From Siphonodentalium dalli (taxonomy: Eukaryota > Mollusca > Scaphopoda > Gadilida > Siphonodentaliidae): a stretch of DNA of 64,000 nucleotides. The notes under the pieces are model-generated. The model ran no database searches and was not told where the DNA came from. It worked only from the letters and a program-made list of their open reading frames with translations. The first letter of the stretch is position 1; every line of letters begins with the position of its first letter. A program made the translations under genes and the position numbers. Positions 1 through 15,100 of the stretch are shown piece after piece. The stretch is from positions 53,970,609 through 54,034,608 of the forward strand of contig CP136066.1 of assembly GCA_032622095.1 (NCBI GenBank). Direction: 5' to 3'.

Positions 1-137
1 TCATCTGAGAGATTAAAGAAAAAAGCTGTGACGGGAAGAGTGACATGTTTGGGACAAAAAGATCCGCTAGCGCCGATTTCCACCATGAATCCTTCAACCA
101 CACCAACTGGCTCAATTCTACCATTCAGCAGTGACTC
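1..137 (-). CDS. atos: atos coding exon 7 (partial), start of the conserved Atos domain, from residue 881
   Basis: The acceptor ctcggtttcag sets the edge at 137. The frame reads ESLLNGRIEPVGVVEGFMVE, then IGASGSFCPKHVTLPV and ends at FFFNLSDD at the window edge. This is the best conserved block of the family (ESVLNYRFDPLGIVDGF...EVGASGAFCPTHLTLPV in ATOSA). The exon continues to the left outside the window, as must the C-terminal domain. Confidence 0.93.
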
Positions 138-3100
138 CTGAAACCGAGAAGACACATAATAATATTTCTTTTGTGACATCGCCAGGGAATGTAAGTAACC
201 CTAGACATTGTTTCCACTAGTGAGGCAGGAGGTCCTAGTTAGGGTCCCTTTCCTATGGAATACTATGGGCCACTTCCTAATGGCGCATCTGGCTGGCGCG
301 GTAAGCGATAAAATGTGCGTCATTAGTCCCACGCTGAAATCAATAAAATGTGCGCCATAATGTCGCACATTTTGGCATTTCGGTCGTGCGCCAAAACATA
401 AGACATTTCATATCTTTTTTTACATGTGCCAAAAGCCATACAAGATGCAACATTTTGTCACTTTCGGGGTGTGACTATTAGTGCACATTTTGTCGATTCT
501 GACGAGTGCCAAAATGCTATTAGGAAGTGGCCCTAATAGTTTCCAAAAAGCTAATGTATTTAATTAGGATAATTACATTAGGGGCTGAAGTGAATGTAGA
601 GCGTAGGAATTTTACCATGACAACATGTGACATCATGGCAACATCACTATAAAATTCCAACTATTTAATGATATTTCCAACTGAAAATGCATTTTTATGT
701 TAATAGTTTTTACTTACAGTAATGCTCTAAATAATTGACTCCTTAACCACATGCAAAATTAAGGGTAACTTTTCAGGATTTAGTTGGAAATATGGCAACA
801 AGCCATATTTCCGACTAAATCCTGAAAAGTTACCCATAATTCTGCTGTGGTTAAGGAGTCGATTATTTAGAGCATTACTGTATATGTAATTATAAGGAAT
901 ATTCTTCATTCCTGATATAATAGGGAGCCTCTCATATGTAAGAGAATGCACTGGCTTACAAGGACAAGGTAAATATCGTTAGACCAATGTATTCTCTTAT
1001 ATATGTGAAGCTCCCTATGGGTGACTCGCATTTATAAGAGAATGCAATGGCACAGGGTTTTCGCAAAAAATTCAGGAAGCTCCAGTCAGGAAAGGTTTTA
1101 TAAAGGCATAATTAATTATTCATAATGGACGTTGCATGAATACTATTGAATGGTTATGTTAATATTATCTAAGTTACCTCGAAATTTCCCAGCAGGCAGT
1201 TGGTGGAGGCCGGGGCGCTGGCACTTAGAGTGCGGCGCTGTTTAGCATTGTCTTCTGTAGGCTCTTCAGTCTCTAGCTTAGAGCAAGATAATGCACTGAA
1301 ATAGAATTTACATAAAACTCACGATAAACATTGAACATAATGCCAAATACTCAGAAATCTTAATATAATAAAGAGTTCATAACACAAAAGTTATAGTACC
1401 TACACAATCACAAGAAATTCAGTATTTGACAGACAATAAATATTTTTCAATTTGCATTATAGATTGTCTACCTCTTCCTGGTACCACTTTCTACAACAAA
1501 ATTTATCGGAAACCTTTTCTGAAGGCACCTGAGTAGTGCTGCTGTTCTCACACAAACGCAAAAGAAACACGTCGTGTTACAAAACTTTTAACATAAAAGT
1601 TGCACGGTGGGGAATCACGTGGTTTCGAGGTCGGTGATTACCATGCATTCAAAATGTGCAAACGCACAAAAAACATAATATACGAGGAACTGACACAAAA
1701 CATAGTAGTTTGACTGTTACGGGCATATGCTAGTTTATTTTTGAAACAAGTTGACACCTTCTATAACATTCTGACCAAAGTTGCCAGTCGGAGGTGAATG
1801 GAATACACCGGTCCATACAACTTGTAGAATCCTTCGACTGAGAACTTTGGTCAGAATGTTAGAGCAAACAAATATGAATTTGGACATAAATGAGGTATCA
1901 GCTTGTTTGTAAAAAATTGTTTTCGGATTTTTTTACCCTGTGCCAATGCATTCTCTTATATATGCGAGTCGACCATACATATATAAGAGAATGCATTGGA
2001 CTAACATTTTTTACAATTTTAATAATTTTTTCTTGTATTCTTTAACAATTTTATAATTTCACCCATACAGAGCCCCAGACAAACATGAGCAGACGACACT
2101 CTTCTATATGCTTCCATATATGTGTGGGGCTCCCTGCAGGGTAATGGATGTTTTTTATTTTATGTCCTAAAAATTGTAAGAAACATTTGTTTAAAAAAAA
2201 TGATAAAAAATTGTTAGGCCAATGCATTCTCTTATATATGCGAGGCGACCTATGGTCGACTCGCATATATAAGAGAATGCATTGGCACAGGGTAAAAAAA
2301 TAATATGTAACATGTCATATCGTAGTTCATTACCTTTTTTCATCGTGTCTGGTCGCGATTTTGATCGTCTCGGTCATTTTGAATGCGTGATACTCATCAA
2401 CACGAAACCACGTAATTCCCCACCATGAGTGTTTTAAAAGATAAATTTTCAATCAAAATGTAGTAATGTTCTAAAAATAGCAACATAAACTGCCCCGATT
2501 CATAGAAAATAATTCATGTAAAAATTTGTTTTCTTGTGACAGAAAGAAGCTCCAGTAGACTGGTTTCTCTGACTCATAATTATTATTTTACATCCCGGAA
2601 TTATATACAAAAGGTTCAGGGAGGAGATACACCATCTGTAAACAATGACACTTAACTTTGCAAATTATATTTTGAATGGAAAAGGCCAAAAAAAAAAAGT
2701 GTTTTGATTCTCGGGCATAGCCGCGCCTGGACCGCGTTGAACCATTTTATTACGATTTTCAATTTGACCAAAGCTGTCAAATGATAACACGAAAATAGGA
2801 AACTAGAAAACAGAAATTAGTTATGTTTCAAACATCGAATATGATAGACATACAATGGTGTATATGTTGGTATTCAAAAACAGACACTAGACAACGATAA
2901 CTACCAGGTATATTGTCACCACAAGCTGCCCAAACCCCAAGTTTATTAAGTCAAATGTGTTCAAATATTTCGGCATTTTATCAATTCGAAATGGTAGATA
3001 ACCCATTTTTCGTGCGGTAAACAATTATGAGATTTCCAATTTCGGGAACGCAAACCGGAAAGAAATATGGTGCGTATTGGCGATGTGTATGCTGGTTTAA

Positions 3101-6100
3101 TATAATAGTATTTGAAGTTTTTATGGCTAGCATGTATAGTTACTATAGTATAGATGGATAAATATTAAAGTATATAGATAGATATAAATAGATATATACT
3201 ATAAAAGGTACATACATATATCAAATATATCAACAACAGTAAATTGAAATATACATTGTATATATATACATGTATCATTCTGGTAAATCCCTATATGATG
3301 TACGGATAGTACAATGTCATATATTTATGTCATTCTTTATTTCAGATTTGATGTACGGGTAGTACAATGTGATAATTGGTCATTCTTTATAGTGGAATAC
3401 ATTAGTTTATATCAAAACAATGTTCTCCTTACATTTTCTTAACCTGGGAAGGTATAATAACCCATGCTAACTATGGGCATTATCCCCATAACATAAATAA
3501 AAAATAAAAATAAAACCCTCGCTCCCTCATCGATTCTCCAAAGAAATTGCCTGAGAATAAAAAAACTTTGTTTGTTTGGCCAAAGTCAATGAAAATAACT
3601 CAAAATTAACAGAATTTTATTGAACCAGGACTTCTCAAAAATATATTAGTATAAACGCAGGATTTATTACATACTTTTTTATAGCTCTGACAAACCTGAA
3701 TTTAATGTGTCTGACATTTTAGTGTGTCTGACGTTATCCCACATAGTGGGTTAGCATCACCAAATTCACCCTCTGGGGACCTCATTCTACTTAGGCCTAA
3801 GCAAAATCAGGTCCCCAGAGGGTGAATTTGGTGATGCTAGCCCACTATGCGGGATAGCATCACTAAATTCAACCTCTGGGGACCTCATTCTGCAAATGTC
3901 AGACACAAGAAATTCAGACTTGCGCGCTGATGTTCATCAATGATTTGTCGTGTTACATACTTTTTTATGGCTCTGGTGTTAATTAATGATTTGTCAAAGT
4001 CAAACTTCCCAGATGGCTTTCTCTTTACGGGTGCCTGAAAAAAAGAACACAAATACATAATCAACCCTATCATGATGGGAGCTGCACTGGTGCGGCATTA
4101 AAGATCCTGTGCCAGTGCGTTCTCTTAAATTTGCAACTTGGTATGGACCCAGTTAAATTTGAAACTAAGAGCAAGACACCATTAACCTAATGATCTCGTT
4201 AATTCATGTGAATGCTTAGATGGGTGGTTGGAAAATATTATAATCCTATGATCGAATCAAATCAAATCGAGTAGGAAGCCCGATTTATAAATCAAATCGA
4301 ATGTCGAATCTTTGCAGGGCCCCATTAGATTTCATGGGTACAGTAATGCCCTAAATAATTGACTCCTTAACCACAGCAGAATTATGGGTAATTTTTCAGA
4401 ATTTAGTTGGAAATATGGCTTGTTGCCATTCATTGGAAAGCTCTCACTGAGAGCTTTCCGATGAATGGCAACAAGCCACATTACAGACTAAATCCTGAAA
4501 AATTATTCTGTGGTTAAGGAGTCGATTATTTAGGGCATTATGTAGATCCAAGCCTGGAAATAACTCAATTTTGGTGCCAAACAAAAAGACAAGCACCGAT
4601 TGGTTTGTGCCGGTCATTAAAGGCCCACTTAATTTTTGAGTCGCCAATTATTTTTTTATAGTGCCTTGATATACGGTTTTAGTAACAATCTATGCCATAA
4701 AATATGATTAAAATACTATAATTCATCACTATTTGAAACATCTGTGTCTCAGAAGATGCCCACAAAGAAATAGAAAACTGCTGAAATCATAGAATGACTT
4801 CGCCCCTTTGGGTCCCATAATGCAACAGAATTAAAACTTTTTCAATGGAAGGGGAAGAACTCTATCTTTAATATATAGAGTTATTCCCCATGCATTGAAA
4901 ATAATACTGCTTTTTACTGCAATCTAGATGACAAAACGCGTTGGCAACATGTCGTCAGTTTATTACACCGGATAATGTTTTGGAGCTTCCTCTTTCAAAT
5001 GGTATATAATATGGCATATATTTGATATAATGTAATCTCGGGGTTCGAAAATTAAGTGGGCCTTTAAAAGTTTTGTGCCTGTGAAATAAATTTTCACACG
5101 AATATGTGACCCGCCATATAAAATCCAGTCGTAAGTCAGGATTTTTTTACCCTGTGCCAATGCATTCTCTTATATATGCGAGTCGACCATAGGTCGCCTC
5201 GCATATATAAGAGAATGCATTGGCCTAACAATTTTTTATCATTTTTTTAAAATAAATGTTTCTTACAATTTTTAGGACATAAAATAAAAAACATCCATTA
5301 CCCTGCAGGGAGCCCCACACATATATAGAAGCATATAGAAGAGTGTCGTCTGCTCATGTTTGTCTGGGGCTCTGTATGGGTGAAATTATAAAATTGTTAA
5401 AGAATACAAGAACAAATTATTAAAATTGTAAAAAATTGTTAGGCCAATGCATTCTCTTATATATGCGAGGCAACCTATGGTCGACTCGCATATATAAGAG
5501 AATGCATTGGCACAGGGTAAAAAAATCCCGACTTACGACTGGATTGGATATGGCGGGTCACATATGCTATGTGTTACTGGACAATTAAGGTATCTGATAA
5601 ACTAAAATTGTTCGATAAACTTTGCAAAAAATGAAGTAGATTTTCTCTAATCTGATTCATACCACTTTCTCAATATTAAACATTTATATACTTTTATACG
5701 TGATGCGTACTATTCAAAAGCTGTACCAATTCAAGCATAATTTATTTGAGTGAATTATATTGTCATTTAAAAATAAAAAATTCAGTATTTATTTTTACCT
5801 GTGCATGGTAGAAAAATCAGACAAAGATGAATCTGCCATTTTGGGCATTTTCGGGCGGTCATTGACCGTGACCAGACGCTTATTTCCAGGCTTGGGTAGA
5901 CCCGAGGCTGTGTAACTTACAGGACTAGATTGCATGGGTAGACCAGTGGCTGCGTTGAACATCATTGATGAGCTGTTCACGAGTTGTTTTTGGAAGTCCA
6001 TGGATTTGCTCGCTGTTGGTGTGCATAACTTCTTGCATTCGTCAACCTGAGTCTGGAGGATTAAAAAAAATAGCTGAGTTGTTGATATTATCCCAAGTAA

Positions 6101-9100
6101 ACAGTGTCAGTGCTACTAAGTAAGAGATAAATGTACTCTGTTGTGTTGGATATTCACAGTTTTCATGCTCAATTCTCCGAATATCCAACGAAACAGTTTA
6201 CATGTTTATTTCAATTCAAATTCAAATTCACTAAAAACTTTAACCCTTTACCCAACAAACCGGCCAAAACCGGCCAAATAAAGCTTCAACAGCCTAAAAT
6301 ATCTTTGGTCTGTCTCAATAGAACCATACAAATATGGATATCATTGGAACCGGCTCCTTGACCACATTGTGATCGTTACAGTTATGCCCTGTGCCAATGC
6401 ATTCTCTTATATATGCGAGTCGACCATAGGTCGCCTCGCATATATAAGAGAATGCATTGGCCTAAAAAAAAAAAAATTTTAACACTTTTTACCATTTTTT
6501 CTTACATTCTTTAACAATTTTATAATTTTTAACGTGTTAAGCCAATGCATTCTCTTATATATGCGAGGCGACCTATGGTCGACTCGCATATATAAGAGAA
6601 TGCATTGGCACAGGGCCTTCTGTTGGGTAAAGGGTTAAAAAAAACTGCATGAAAAGCATTTTTTATCTGCAATAAATACCATGGAGGCCTGATTATACCT
6701 ATAGTGTGTCTGTCATTTGCAGAATGAGGTTCCCAGAGGGTGAATTTAGTGATGCTAGCCCACTGTGCATAGTGGGCTAGCATAACTAAATTCACCCTCT
6801 GGGACCTCATTCTGCTTAGGCCTCATCTTATCTTGACAGTTTCTTTATTATCAAATTTCAATAGAAACTTAGATTCTATTTCTTTTTTAGTTTAGTTTCT
6901 CTATATTCCCAAATTGTCAGACGACACATTGCATAATCAAGGTTCCCACATGGTGTACATCACAATATTCACTATTTGGGAACTTCAATCTGAGTCTATG
7001 GATGTATCCGATAGCAGATGAGGCCATGCAGAATGAGGTCCCCAGAGGGTGAATTTGGTGATGCTAGCCCACCGTGCGGGAGAGCTTCACTAAATTCACC
7101 CTCTGGGGAGCTCATTCTGCAAATAGACACACTAAACTCAGGCATTGGTCACAAGTATAGCTAGCTTTTCAATGGCGATTACATTTGTAGCCAGCTTTTC
7201 AAATTCCATCATTTTATGACGCGATATATGATGTCATGTTTTTCATTCTATTGCTGAATAAGTTGATTAGCCAAACATGTCTCGTGCATTTGGCCACATC
7301 TTTATGAATGGCTGGCTTTATTGCCCTCAAAAAGCGAGCTACGATTGTGAACAATTTGTAAAGCTGTCTACGAATGTGATCAATGCCTTGTGACATAACT
7401 ACTAACCTCATCATGTAGTTCATGTTCTCTCTTTAGGATATTTCTGAGTAGTGACGGGTCCCTAACTGGCGACTCGGCTAATGAAACTCCATTAGTCGAA
7501 TCCGCATCACATGAGTGCAGGTTGTGAGTGGAGTCATTACTATGGAAACCATTCTTTTCAATCTCTGCTGAAGATGAAGTCACAAGATCTGATTTAACTC
7601 CATTTGTAACGAATCCGTTTTTCACTTCAGTTGAACTGTCACCATTTTGCTGTTGACATTCCTTTGAAAGACTTTCACTTGAAGAACAAGAACTCTGCAT
7701 AGAAAAATCCTGGAGTCGTTTCGTCAACAATGAAAGACTTTTGTCGCTCTCCTGTGACGAGCTATAAGGCGACGTTTTGTGGAATTCTGAAAGACCTTTA
7801 GGTAGAGGAGTTGAGAAACTACTCGGTTTTGAATTAGATTCACTGTCTGAACTGTCCCGAGTAGGAGAAAATATTTCCTTATGGAATAACGATTTCGTGA
7901 ATAGTTGCCGAGAGCAACTATCTTTTCGTGTTCTGGGATAGAAGTCCGAGTCATCAGAGTTATCGGCAGAGCATGATAACTCATCCTGATCACCGATATA
8001 GAACTTGCATTTGGAATTATCAAATATTTTATTGTGAGTTGAGCCGCTCGCCGTGATATAGCTAAGCTTTTCGACATACGTCTCAATCTCATTGGTCGAA
8101 AGAGGCTGTATTAATTTCTTTAACTTAGTAGGAATGACATTTTCATCAATCGAATCCGGAGAATCTTCCGAATCTAAATTCAGACAACGTTTTTTATAAA
8201 ATGAACATTCAGGCTTTGTGCTTGACGTCAACAAAACTTTCGGACTATGCAGCGTTTGGAAAGCCGAAAAAACTTTAAGATTCGGAGAATTTTCATCGTC
8301 AGAGAACTGTAGTGGCTTTTTGCGGATTTTCTCCAGAATAGAATCACGTTTATGGCAGTCGTCGCTATCTGAACAATAAGACGACGTCCCTTCATCGTAG
8401 TCCGTCCGAATGGTGAGGACTTCATTCGGATGGGAACTAGTCGTGGGATCACAGACATATTTGAGAGGTATCACAGATTGCGTCATAGCAGGCTCTAAGC
8501 AGTAAGGAAGACTAGATTTCCCTGAAATCACAGCTCCTTGGTCATATGTATGACTTGAACTTCCACCAGGTGAAAATGCACATTTCGGAGAAAGAGATCG
8601 CCTGGAGTCGCTTTTGGTTTTTGATTTCCCGCTAGGCGGTAGACCTAAATTTGGCGAAATCACAGATTTTGTATCATTGGTCACTTTTTTTTTTTTTAAT
8701 GTACTATTTATAGTCACGGAATTCGATGTTGTCTTGCTACTCTTTTGATTATTTGTTGATTTTTCTTTCTGAATCGACTCATCGTCCATCCAGTGTTGGC
8801 AGTTTTGCTTTTTGAATCTGGCGGCTCTGTTAGCACATCGATTGTTAGTCACATCGGGAGATTTTGGTGACAATGTCCGTGGAGATTTTGGAGATGTTTT
8901 ATCCTTCCTGATACGAACAGAAACTTTTGAACTTTGGCCAGCTGACCTTACTCCTGAAGACGTCGATGCAACTGCATTCCCGCCACTATCAAAGGGGAAC
9001 AAATCTTCAACCATTTTACATTTCAGTTTTGGAATAGAAGGTAAACGCCGTATTACTGAGGTAGTGACTTTTAGCGCTACATTCAAGCTTTCTGCTACAG

Positions 9101-12100
9101 GAAATTTATGCTGTTCAGTTTTACTGTCGTTATTTTCGCCCAGACTAACTGATTCACCCGGTACATAGATTCTGAAAGAGATAACGAGGAAACAGTATAA
9201 TTATTTATTATATGCTCAACAGTGAAATATAGAAAAAAAAGTGTTTAGATAAACTTCGATATCACCCAGGAGGGGATATAGAAGAATATACTTATTCACA
9301 CTGGCTCGCATGTGCGACCGATTAACTTGCGTGTACCAATACTGTTTCCGGTTTGTACTGTTGAAGAAGGACAAAAGTTATAGAACCCATTGTGATATTC
9401 TAATTTATTTTATAGTCACTGATATTACAGTTATAATTAAAATCTATTTTATGTTGAAATTCGACATATTTATGGGGGCAGTTGGTGAAGTAGCATTGCG
9501 TGAACAGGCATCGATCAGCTGATGGCTTAAAAAATGATGCATTCATTGAAGATGTGAGATCATTTAACGTCGTAAATGGTGAATTTCTTTGAAAATGCGT
9601 ATAATAAAAAGAATATCTAGTGTTTTTTGAGTGGATACCAAAAAATATGTCATTCGTGAGGCGACAAATATTTATATTCGCTCACGGCAATCCGCTCATG
9701 AAAATAAACATTTGTCTCGTTCACTCATGACATATTTTTCAGTATCCACTCAAAAACACTAGATATCCTCTATATATCATAAAATGTTCACATATAATAA
9801 TTATATCTAATTCATTTTCTATAGTATTTTTCCGTTGGTTTCTAAAATGCTAATCTATTAGCGAAATTGTAAGTTAAGAGTAGGAATTTCATAATGGCAA
9901 CATGTGATGTCGCAGTAATGTCACAATTAAGCTCCCAATATCTAGCGTTATTTCCATTTCCAAAAAAAACAAAATCCATCAGTATTTGCGAGAAGCAAAG
10001 CTGATTCACAAGTCTGAGGCTACAAGAATCAAAATCAAATCATATACCCTGTGCCAATGCATTCTCTTATATATGCGAGTCGACCATAGGTCACCTCGCA
10101 TATATAAGAGAATGCATTGGCCTAACAATTTTTCATCATTTGTTATTATTTTTTACAATTTTAATCATTTTTTCTTATACATGTATTCTTTAACAGACAT
10201 TTTTTTTTTTTTTTTTTTTTTTTTTTTAGGGCCGATTTTACAGACCGTAAATTAGGGCCGATGAGATCGGCCCCTGGCACTTAAAGGGTTAAAACCCATC
10301 CATTTTTGCGAGAATCAAAGCTGATTCACAAGTCTGAGGCTATAAGAATCAAAATCAAATCATATACCCTGTGCCAATGCATTCTCTTATATATGCGAGT
10401 CGACCATAGGTCGCCTCGCACATATAAGAGAATGCATTGGCCTAACAATTTTTCATCATTTGTTATTATTTTTTACAATGTTTTACAATTTTAATCATTT
10501 TTTCTTATATTCTTAAACAGACATTTTTTTTTTAAATTTTTTTTTTTTTAGGGCCGATTTTACAGACCGTAAATTAGGGCCGATGAGATCGGCCCCTGGC
10601 ACTGAAAGGGCTAAAACCCATCCATTTTTGCGAGAATCAAAGCTGATTCACAAGTCTGAGGCTATAAGAATCAAAATCAAATCCTGATTATGCCACAAGT
10701 TGGTTGGGAGGGGGTATGGTGTGTCACTCACTCCATATGGGAGGGGGTATGGTGTGTCACTCACTCCATGGGAGGGGGTATGGTGTATCACTCGTTCCAT
10801 GGGAGGGGGTATGGTGTGTCACTCACTCCATGGGAGGGGGTATGGTGTATCACTCACTCCATGGGAGGGGGTGTGGTGTGTCACTCACTCCATGGGAGGG
10901 GGTATGGTGTGTCACTCACTCCATGGGAGGGGGTATGGTGTGTCACTCACTCCATGGGAGGGGGTATGGTGTGTCACTCACTCCATGGGAGGGGGTATGG
11001 TGTATCACTCACTCCATGGGAGGGGGTATGGTGTGTCACTCACTCCATGGGAGGGGGTATGGTGTGTCACTCACTCCATGGGAGGGGGTATGGTGTGTCA
11101 CTCACTCCATGGGAGGGGGTATGGTGTGTCACTCACTCCATGGGAGGGGGTATGGTGTATCACTCGTTCCATATGGGAGGGGGTATGGTGTATCACTCAT
11201 TCCATGGGAGGGGGTATGGTGTATCACTCACTCCATGGGAGGGGGTATGGTGTATCACTCACTCCATGGGAGGGGGTATGGTGTCACTCACTCCATGGGA
11301 GGGGGTATGGTGTGTCACTCACTCCATGGGAGGGGGTATGGTGTGTCACTCACTCCATGGGAGGGGGTATGGTGTGTCACTCACTCCATGGGAGGGGGTA
11401 TGGTGTGTCACTCATTCCATGGGAGGGGGTATGGTGTATCACTCACTCCATGGGAGGGGGTATGGTGTGTCACTCACTCCATGGGAGGGGGTATGGTGTA
11501 TCACTCACTCCATGGGAGGGGGTATGGTGTGTCACTCACTCCATGGGAGGGGGTATGGTGTGTCACTCACTCCATGGGAGGGGGTATGGTGTGTCACTCA
11601 CTCCATGGGAGGGGGTATGGTGTATCACTCACTCCATGGGAGGGGGTATGGTGTATCACTCACTCCATGGGAGGGGGTATGGTGTGTCACTCACTCCATG
11701 GGAGGGGGTATGTGTGTCACTCACTCCATGGGAGGGGGTATGGTGTGTCACTCGCTCCATGGGAGGGGGTATGGTGTATCACTCACTCCATGGGAGGGGG
11801 TATGGTGTATCACTCACTCCATGGGAGGGGGTATGGTGTGTCACTCACTCCATGGGAGGGGGTATGGTGTGTCACTCACTCCATGGGAGGGGGTATGGTG
11901 TGTCACTCACTCCATGGGAGGGGGTATGGTGTGTCACTCACTCCATGGGAGGGGGTATGGTGTGTCACTCACTCCATGGGAGGGGGTATGGTGTGTCACT
12001 CACTCCATGGGAGGGGGTATGGTGTGTCACTCACTCCATGGGAGGGGGTATGGTGTGTCACTCACTCCATGGGAGGGGTATGGTGTGTCACTCACTCCAT

Positions 12101-15100
12101 GGGAGGGGGTATGGTGTGTCACTCACTCCATGGGAGGGGGTATGGTGTGTCACTCACTCCATGGGAGGGGGTATGGTGTATCACTCACTCCATGGGAGGG
12201 GGTATGGTGTGTCACTCACTCCATGGGAGGGGGGTATGGTGTGTCACTCGCTCCATGGGAGGGGGTATGGTGTATCACTCACTCCATGGGAGGGGGTATG
12301 GTGTATCACTCACTCCATGGGAGGGGGTATGGTGTGTCACTCACTCCATGGGAGGGGGTATGGTGTGTCACTCACTCCATGGGAGGAGGGGGTATGGTGT
12401 GTCACTCACTCCATGGGAGGGGGTATGGTGTCACTCACTCCATGGGAGGGGGTATGGTGTGTCACTCGCTCCATGGGAGGGGGTATGGTGTGTCACTCAC
12501 TCCATGGGAGGGGGTATGGTGTATCACTCACTCCATGGGAGGGGGTATGGTGTGTCACTCGTTCCATATGGGAGGGGGTATGGTGTGTCACTCACTCCAT
12601 GGGAGGGGGTATGGTGTATCACTCACTCCATGGGAGGGGGTATGGTGTATCACTCACTCCATGGGAGGGGGTATGGTGTGTCACTCACTCCATGGGAGGA
12701 GGTATGGTGTGTCACTCACTCCATGGGAGGGGGTATGGTGTATCACTCACTCCATGGGAGGGGGTATGGTGTATCACTCACTCCATGGGAGGGGGTATGG
12801 TGTGTCACTCACTCCATGGGAGGGGGTATGGTGTGTCACTCACTCCATGGGAGGGGGTATGGTGTGTCACTCACTCCATGGGAGGGGGTATGGTGTGTCA
12901 CTCACTACATGGGAGGGGGTATGGTGTGTCACTCACTCCATGGGAGGGGGTATGGTGTGTAACTCACTACATGGGAGGGGGTATGGTGTGTCACTCACTC
13001 CATGGGAGGGGGTATGGTGTGTCACTCACTCCATGGGAGGGGGTATGGTGTATCACTCACTCCATGGGAGGGGGTATGGTGTATCACTCACTCCATGGGA
13101 GGGGGTATGGTGTGTCACTCACTCCATGGGAGGGGGTATGGTGTGTCACTCACTCCATGGGAGGGGGTATGGTGTGTCACTCACTCCATGGGAGGGGGTA
13201 TGGTGTGTCACTCACTCCATGGGAGGGGGTATGGCGTGTCACTCACTCCATGGGAGGGGGTATGGTGTGTCACTCACTCCATGGGAGGGGGTATGGTGTG
13301 TCACTCACTCCATGGGAGGGGGTATGGTGTGTCACTCACTCCATGGGAGGGGGTATGGTGTGTCACTCACTCCATGGGAGGGGGTATGGTGTGTCACTCA
13401 CTCCATGGGAGGGGGTATGGTGTGTCACTCACTCCATGGGAGGGGGTATGGTGTGTCACTCACTCCATGGGAGGGGGTATGGTGTGTCACTCATTCCATG
13501 GGAGGGGGTATGGTGTGTCACTCACTCCATGGGAGGGGGTATGGTGTGTCACTCACTCCATGGGAGGGGGTATGATGTGTCACTCACTCCATGGGAGGGG
13601 GTATGGTGTGTCACTCACTCCATGGGAGGGGGTATGGTGTGTCACTCACTCCATGGGAGGGGGTATGGTGTGTCACTCATTCCATGGGAGGGGGTATGGT
13701 GTGTCACTCACTCCATGGGAGGGGGTATGGTGTATCACTCACTCCATGGGAGGGGGTATGGTGTGTCACTCACTCCATGGGAGGGGGTATGGTGTGTCAC
13801 TCACTCCATGGGAGGGGGTATGGTGTGTCACTCACTCCATGGGAGGGGGTATGGTGTGTCACTCACTCCATGGGAGGGGGTATGGTGTGTCACTCACTCC
13901 ATGGGAGGGGGTATGGTGTGTCACTCACTCCATGGGAGGGGGTATGGTGTGTCACTCACTCCATGGGAGGGGGTATGGTGTATCACTCACTCCATGGGAG
14001 GGGGTATGGTGTGTCACTCACTCCATGGGAGGGGGTATGGTGTGTCACTCACTCCATGGGAGGGGATATGGTGTGTCACTCACTCCATGGGAGGGGGTAT
14101 GGTGTATCACTCGTTCCATATGGGAGGGGGTATGGTGTATCACTCATTCCATGGGAGGGGGTATGGTGTATCACTCACTCCATGGGAGGGGGTATGGTGT
14201 GTCACTCACTCCATGGGAGGGGGTATGGTGTGTCACTCACTCCATGGGAGGGGGTATGGTGTGTCACTCACTCCATGGGAGGGGGTATGGTGTGTCACTC
14301 ACTCCATGGGAGGGGGTATGGTGTGTCACTCACTCCATGGGAGGGGGTATGGTGTATCACTCACTCCATGGGAGGGGGTATGGTGTATCACTCACTCCAT
14401 GGGAGGGGGTATGGTGTGTCACTCACTCCATGGGAGGGGGTATGGTGTGTCACTCACTCCATAGGAGGGGGTATGGTGTGTCACTCACTCCATGGGAGGG
14501 GGTATGGTGTATCACTCATTCCATGGGAGGGGGTATGGTGTGTCACTCACTCCATGGGAGGGGGTATGGTGTATCACTCGTTCCATATGGGAGGGGGTAT
14601 GGTGTATCACTCATTCCATGGGAGGGGGTATGGTGTGTCACTCACTCCATGGGAGGGGGTATGGTGTGTCACTCACTCCATGGGAGGGGGTATGGTGTAT
14701 CACTCACTCCATGGGAGGGGGTATGGTGTGTCACTCACTCCATGGGAGGGGGTATGGTGTATCACTCACTCCATGGGAGGGGGTATGGTGTGTCACTCAC
14801 TCCATGGGAGGGGGTATGGTGTATCACTCGTTCCAAGTTAGAGACAGTTTGAAGGGCTTCCACTGGGAATGTTTGGAAAATTCAATGCACTCAGTCAATT
14901 TCTCAGCAGTAATATCTTACTTTCAAATCTTAAAAAAAGTTTAACCTCTCCCTGTATCTTCAGTCAAATGAGTTGATGTGTATGTGACAGAAATGCAGAA
15001 TTGCACTATTTATTGTACATGTATAGCTTTCAATTTTGAAAGACTTACTGTTGGCCAATTGAAAAAAAACACCCTGGCCTAATAGCTATGATATGATGTC

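Noticed and set aside
8812-9168. Plus-strand open frame opposite atos exon 4
   Set aside because: Shadow of the Ser-rich exon; no motif.
10690-14944. Several very long plus-strand open frames (up to about 1250 codons) over the minisatellite
   Set aside because: They result from a stop-free 31-bp unit repeated in tandem; all frames code for the same repeat peptide, there is no similarity to a known family, and the array sits in an intron of a gene on the other strand.
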